From: Alphaproteobacteria bacterium
Lineage (GTDB): Bacteria; Pseudomonadota; Alphaproteobacteria; BNTO01
DNA: 7,291 nt
NCBI GenBank assembly: GCA_025996655.1
Contig: BNTO01000039.1
Span: 1 to 7,291, forward strand
Reading direction: 5' to 3'
Shown one piece after another: positions 6,115-7,291 of this stretch; the first letter of the stretch is position 1; every line of letters begins with the position of its first letter. The notes under the pieces were generated by a model. It was not told the origin of the DNA. It saw only the letters and a program-made list of their open reading frames with translations, and did not search any database. A program made the position numbers and the translations under genes.

Positions 6115-6909
6115 CTAAAGAACCGGAAGGGGAACTTCCTGCACCTGCCCAGGAGCAAGATCGCCCAAGGAATAAGGCCCGTAGCGTAGGCGAATGAGGC
6201 GATTCACTTGCCATCCAAGAAAATTTAAAATCTTGCGAACTTCGCGATTTTTCCCTTCTGTTAAGGTGACTTCGCACCAAAAATTTTTATGTGATTCTGA
6301 AGGTTCTGCAAAGGATCTGTTTCGCGCAAAAGTGTCCTGCTTCTCCCACTGAATCTCCACAGGGGCGTAGCGCATATTTTCTAAAACAAGATTCTCCAAT
6401 ACCATACGATTGAGTGCAATTTTTTTTATGGCGAACAGTTTATTTTTTGCTTGAAAAATGTTTTGCATTTTTTCAAAAGATCCAAAAACGCGTACGCGAT
6501 AATGCCGTGTCCACGCCGTAGACGGTTTTTCCAGTGCGTGGGCCAAAGCGTTATCTGTCGTCAACAAAAGGAGTCCTTCCGAATTAATATCAAGCCGCCC
6601 CACCGAAATCACGCGAGGCAAACCCTGGACCGCCACAGATTCGAACACGGTTTTACGATGCTGAGGATCTTTGTGCGTTGTGATTTCTCCCACGGACTTG
6701 TAATAAAGCCACAGTCTGCAATCTTTTTGGGCGGGGGCGACGCGACGTCCCGCAAAAAAAATAACGTCCGAATCGTCCACAAAGCAAACGGGCGAAGAGA
6801 TAATTTGTTGATTAACCTGGATGAGGCCCTCTTGAACCAGGCGTTCTGCGTTACGCCTTGAACAAAGATTTTGGTTCGCCAGATATTTTGCGATGCGAAT
6901 TTTGGGCAC
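6115..6909 (-). CDS. rluB: rRNA pseudouridine synthase, RsuA/RluB family
   Basis: This 264-residue enzyme isomerises uridine to pseudouridine in ribosomal RNA. An S4 RNA-binding domain opens the protein (RIAKYLANQNLCSRRNAERL, 5-24, and GLIQVN, 28-33). The catalytic domain has VGRLDINSEGLLLLTTD (103-119) with the nucleophile Asp107, the HYRVRV tract and the family-specific end TEGKNREVRKI (217-227), NRLIRLRYGPYSLGDL. The S4 plus GRLD layout is that of the RsuA/RluB/RluE/RluF group. RluB (23S rRNA, near the peptidyl-transferase centre) is the usual alphaproteobacterial member, but the exact target base is inferred. GTG 6909 is chosen because GGAGG lies seven bases upstream (minus, 6921-6917), inside the longer open frame that starts at GTG 6924. 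It gives MPKIRIAKYL, a normal start for the family. The gene is intact, with the SH3-like gene downstream. Confidence 0.93.
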   Translation of the reverse strand: MPKIRIAKYLANQNLCSRRNAERLVQEGLIQVNQQIISSPVCFVDDSDVIFFAGRRVAPAQKDCRLWLYYKSVGEITTHKDPQHRKTVFESVAVQGLPRVISVGRLDINSEGLLLLTTDNALAHALEKPSTAWTRHYRVRVFGSFEKMQNIFQAKNKLFAIKKIALNRMVLENLVLENMRYAPVEIQWEKQDTFARNRSFAEPSESHKNFWCEVTLTEGKNREVRKILNFLGWQVNRLIRLRYGPYSLGDLAPGQVQEVPLPVL

Positions 6910-7206
6910 GTTCCTCCCTCCCACGGATGGATCTTAAACGGCTTCGGCGAGATCTCACATCTTACCTCTGCAGCGAATCAGTCTTGCGCGGCTTTGTTTT
7001 CCGTCTTTGCGGGATTACTTTTCTATCAATCTACAGGATCAGGTCCAGTTGCAACAAGGGTCCAGAAACGCATAAAGAAAATACGTGCAGGACAAGGTGG
7101 CGAGACCGTATCGACAAAAATAACGGTAATAAAGAATTTTGAAAATATACGATACATCACCAATAATAGACCTCCTGTAAAAGCCCTTGATTCGTCATCT
7201 CTATAA
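6871..7206 (+). CDS. Weak open reading frame, 111 codons, unknown and possibly not a gene
   Basis: This frame is open on the plus strand to TAA 7204-7206 and is followed at once by a terminator-like hairpin. The only ATG (6871) lies antisense inside the rluB start. The first usable start outside rluB is a TTG at 6994 with no ribosome site. The peptide would have a short hydrophobic stretch (AALFSVFAGLLFY) and then a basic, Gly-rich region (TRVQKRIKKIRAGQGGE) and PPVKALDSSSL. No family is recognised. Against it: the start problem, a plus-strand promoter match inside the frame at 7139-7167, and a competing short frame on the other strand. It may be a gene remnant or chance. Confidence 0.22.
   Translation: MVRQIFCDANFGHVPPSHGWILNGFGEISHLTSAANQSCAALFSVFAGLLFYQSTGSGPVATRVQKRIKKIRAGQGGETVSTKITVIKNFENIRYITNNRPPVKALDSSSL
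7139..7167 (+). promoter_or_regulatory. Sigma70-like promoter match on the plus strand
   Basis: TTGAAA (7139-7144, five of six) and AATAAT (7162-7167, five of six) are separated by exactly 17 bases. Transcription would start near 7174, giving either a short RNA ending at the hairpin at 7206-7237 or the leader of a gene beginning about 7262. The surrounding DNA is AT-rich, which raises the chance of a fortuitous match. Confidence 0.42.
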
Positions 7207-7237
7207 AAAGGGTACAGTCTCCCCCTTTTCCTTTTTT
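7206..7237 (+). terminator. Terminator-like hairpin with T-rich tail
   Basis: AAAAGGG (7206-7212) pairs with CCCTTTT (7223-7229) around a 10-base loop, followed by CC and six T. The stem is only 7 bp and A/T-heavy at its base, so it would be a weak intrinsic terminator. It begins on the stop codon of the weak plus-strand frame. Read on the minus strand the arm also ends in CCCTTTTT, so it could work in both directions. Confidence 0.4.
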
Positions 7238-7261
7238 CCCTCAGCAGAATCCGTTTTTCCT

Positions 7262-7291
7262 ATGGACGATTCCAGCAATGATCTTGAACTT
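7262..7291 (+). CDS. Possible start of a gene running off the right edge
   Basis: ATG at 7262 opens ten codons (MDDSSNDLEL) without a stop before the window ends. No clear Shine-Dalgarno precedes it (the upstream bases are pyrimidine-rich). A promoter match with a T-rich hairpin in between lies upstream. Ten residues are too few to name a product; in many alphaproteobacteria a tRNA adenosine deaminase gene lies beside the rluB homologue, but nothing here shows it. Confidence 0.2.
   Translation, partial: MDDSSNDLEL

Noticed and set aside
6062..6280. Longer SH3-like protein starting inside rluB
   Set aside because: The extra 73 codons overlap rluB in another frame and look non-conserved; the start at 6061 places a signal sequence near the N-terminus.
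1..7291. tRNA genes, rRNA or CRISPR arrays
   Set aside because: No tRNA T-loop/acceptor pattern outside coding genes, no rRNA-like stretch and no regularly spaced repeats were seen on either strand.

Overview
This AT-leaning window carries compact housekeeping genes of alphaproteobacterial type next to decaying accessory DNA. The best taxonomic pointers are an LdtR-like MarR regulator, a two-repeat SH3-like secreted protein of the alphaproteobacterial 'GPGxxYPVDWV' type, and the flavour of gatC, xseA and the RluB-like pseudouridine synthase. The mix of insertion-sequence remnants, a multiply broken serine-rich gene and a frameshifted rnd suggests a genome under relaxed selection, such as an endosymbiont or intracellular lineage (Holosporales-like would fit). 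This placement is inference.

Layout. Positions 1-217 (minus) hold the 3' part of an IS481-family transposase gene that runs off the left edge and carries one frameshift. Positions 222-712 (plus) hold the remains of a Ser/Asn/Pro/His-rich protein gene, broken by a stop and several frame changes. After about 150 bases with no gene comes an LdtR-like MarR regulator (minus, 864-1313). It is divergent from exonuclease III (xth, plus, 1530-2345) across a very AT-rich regulatory gap. xth converges on rnd (RNase D, minus, 2335-3620) with an 11-base overlap. rnd is split by a single-base frameshift, and adding one base restores a family-typical W-x-x-RPL motif.

Upstream on the minus strand lies the apparent operon gatC (5000-5278) - xseA (3638-4987) - rnd. 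It has a credible sigma70-like promoter at 5300-5328. Spacings are short (12 and 17 bases), and the xseA ribosome binding site overlaps a tandem stop of gatC. gatC is not followed by gatA. Further right, also on the minus strand, rluB (6115-6909) precedes the SH3-like exported protein (5453-6061).

The right end (6910-7291) has no securely identified gene. It has a weak plus-strand open frame, a good plus-strand promoter match (7139-7167), a terminator-like hairpin (7206-7237) and a possible start of another gene at 7262.

Functionally, three nuclease genes sit together: xth (AP-site repair), xseA (single-strand DNA degradation) and rnd (RNA 3' trimming). gatC and rluB serve translation: Gln/Asn-tRNA formation and rRNA modification. 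I see no convincing new defence or mobile system. The points most worth a second look are the rnd frameshift with its nearby A6 tract, the serine-rich relic at the IS481 junction, the orphan gatC, and the promoter-plus-hairpin unit at the right end.
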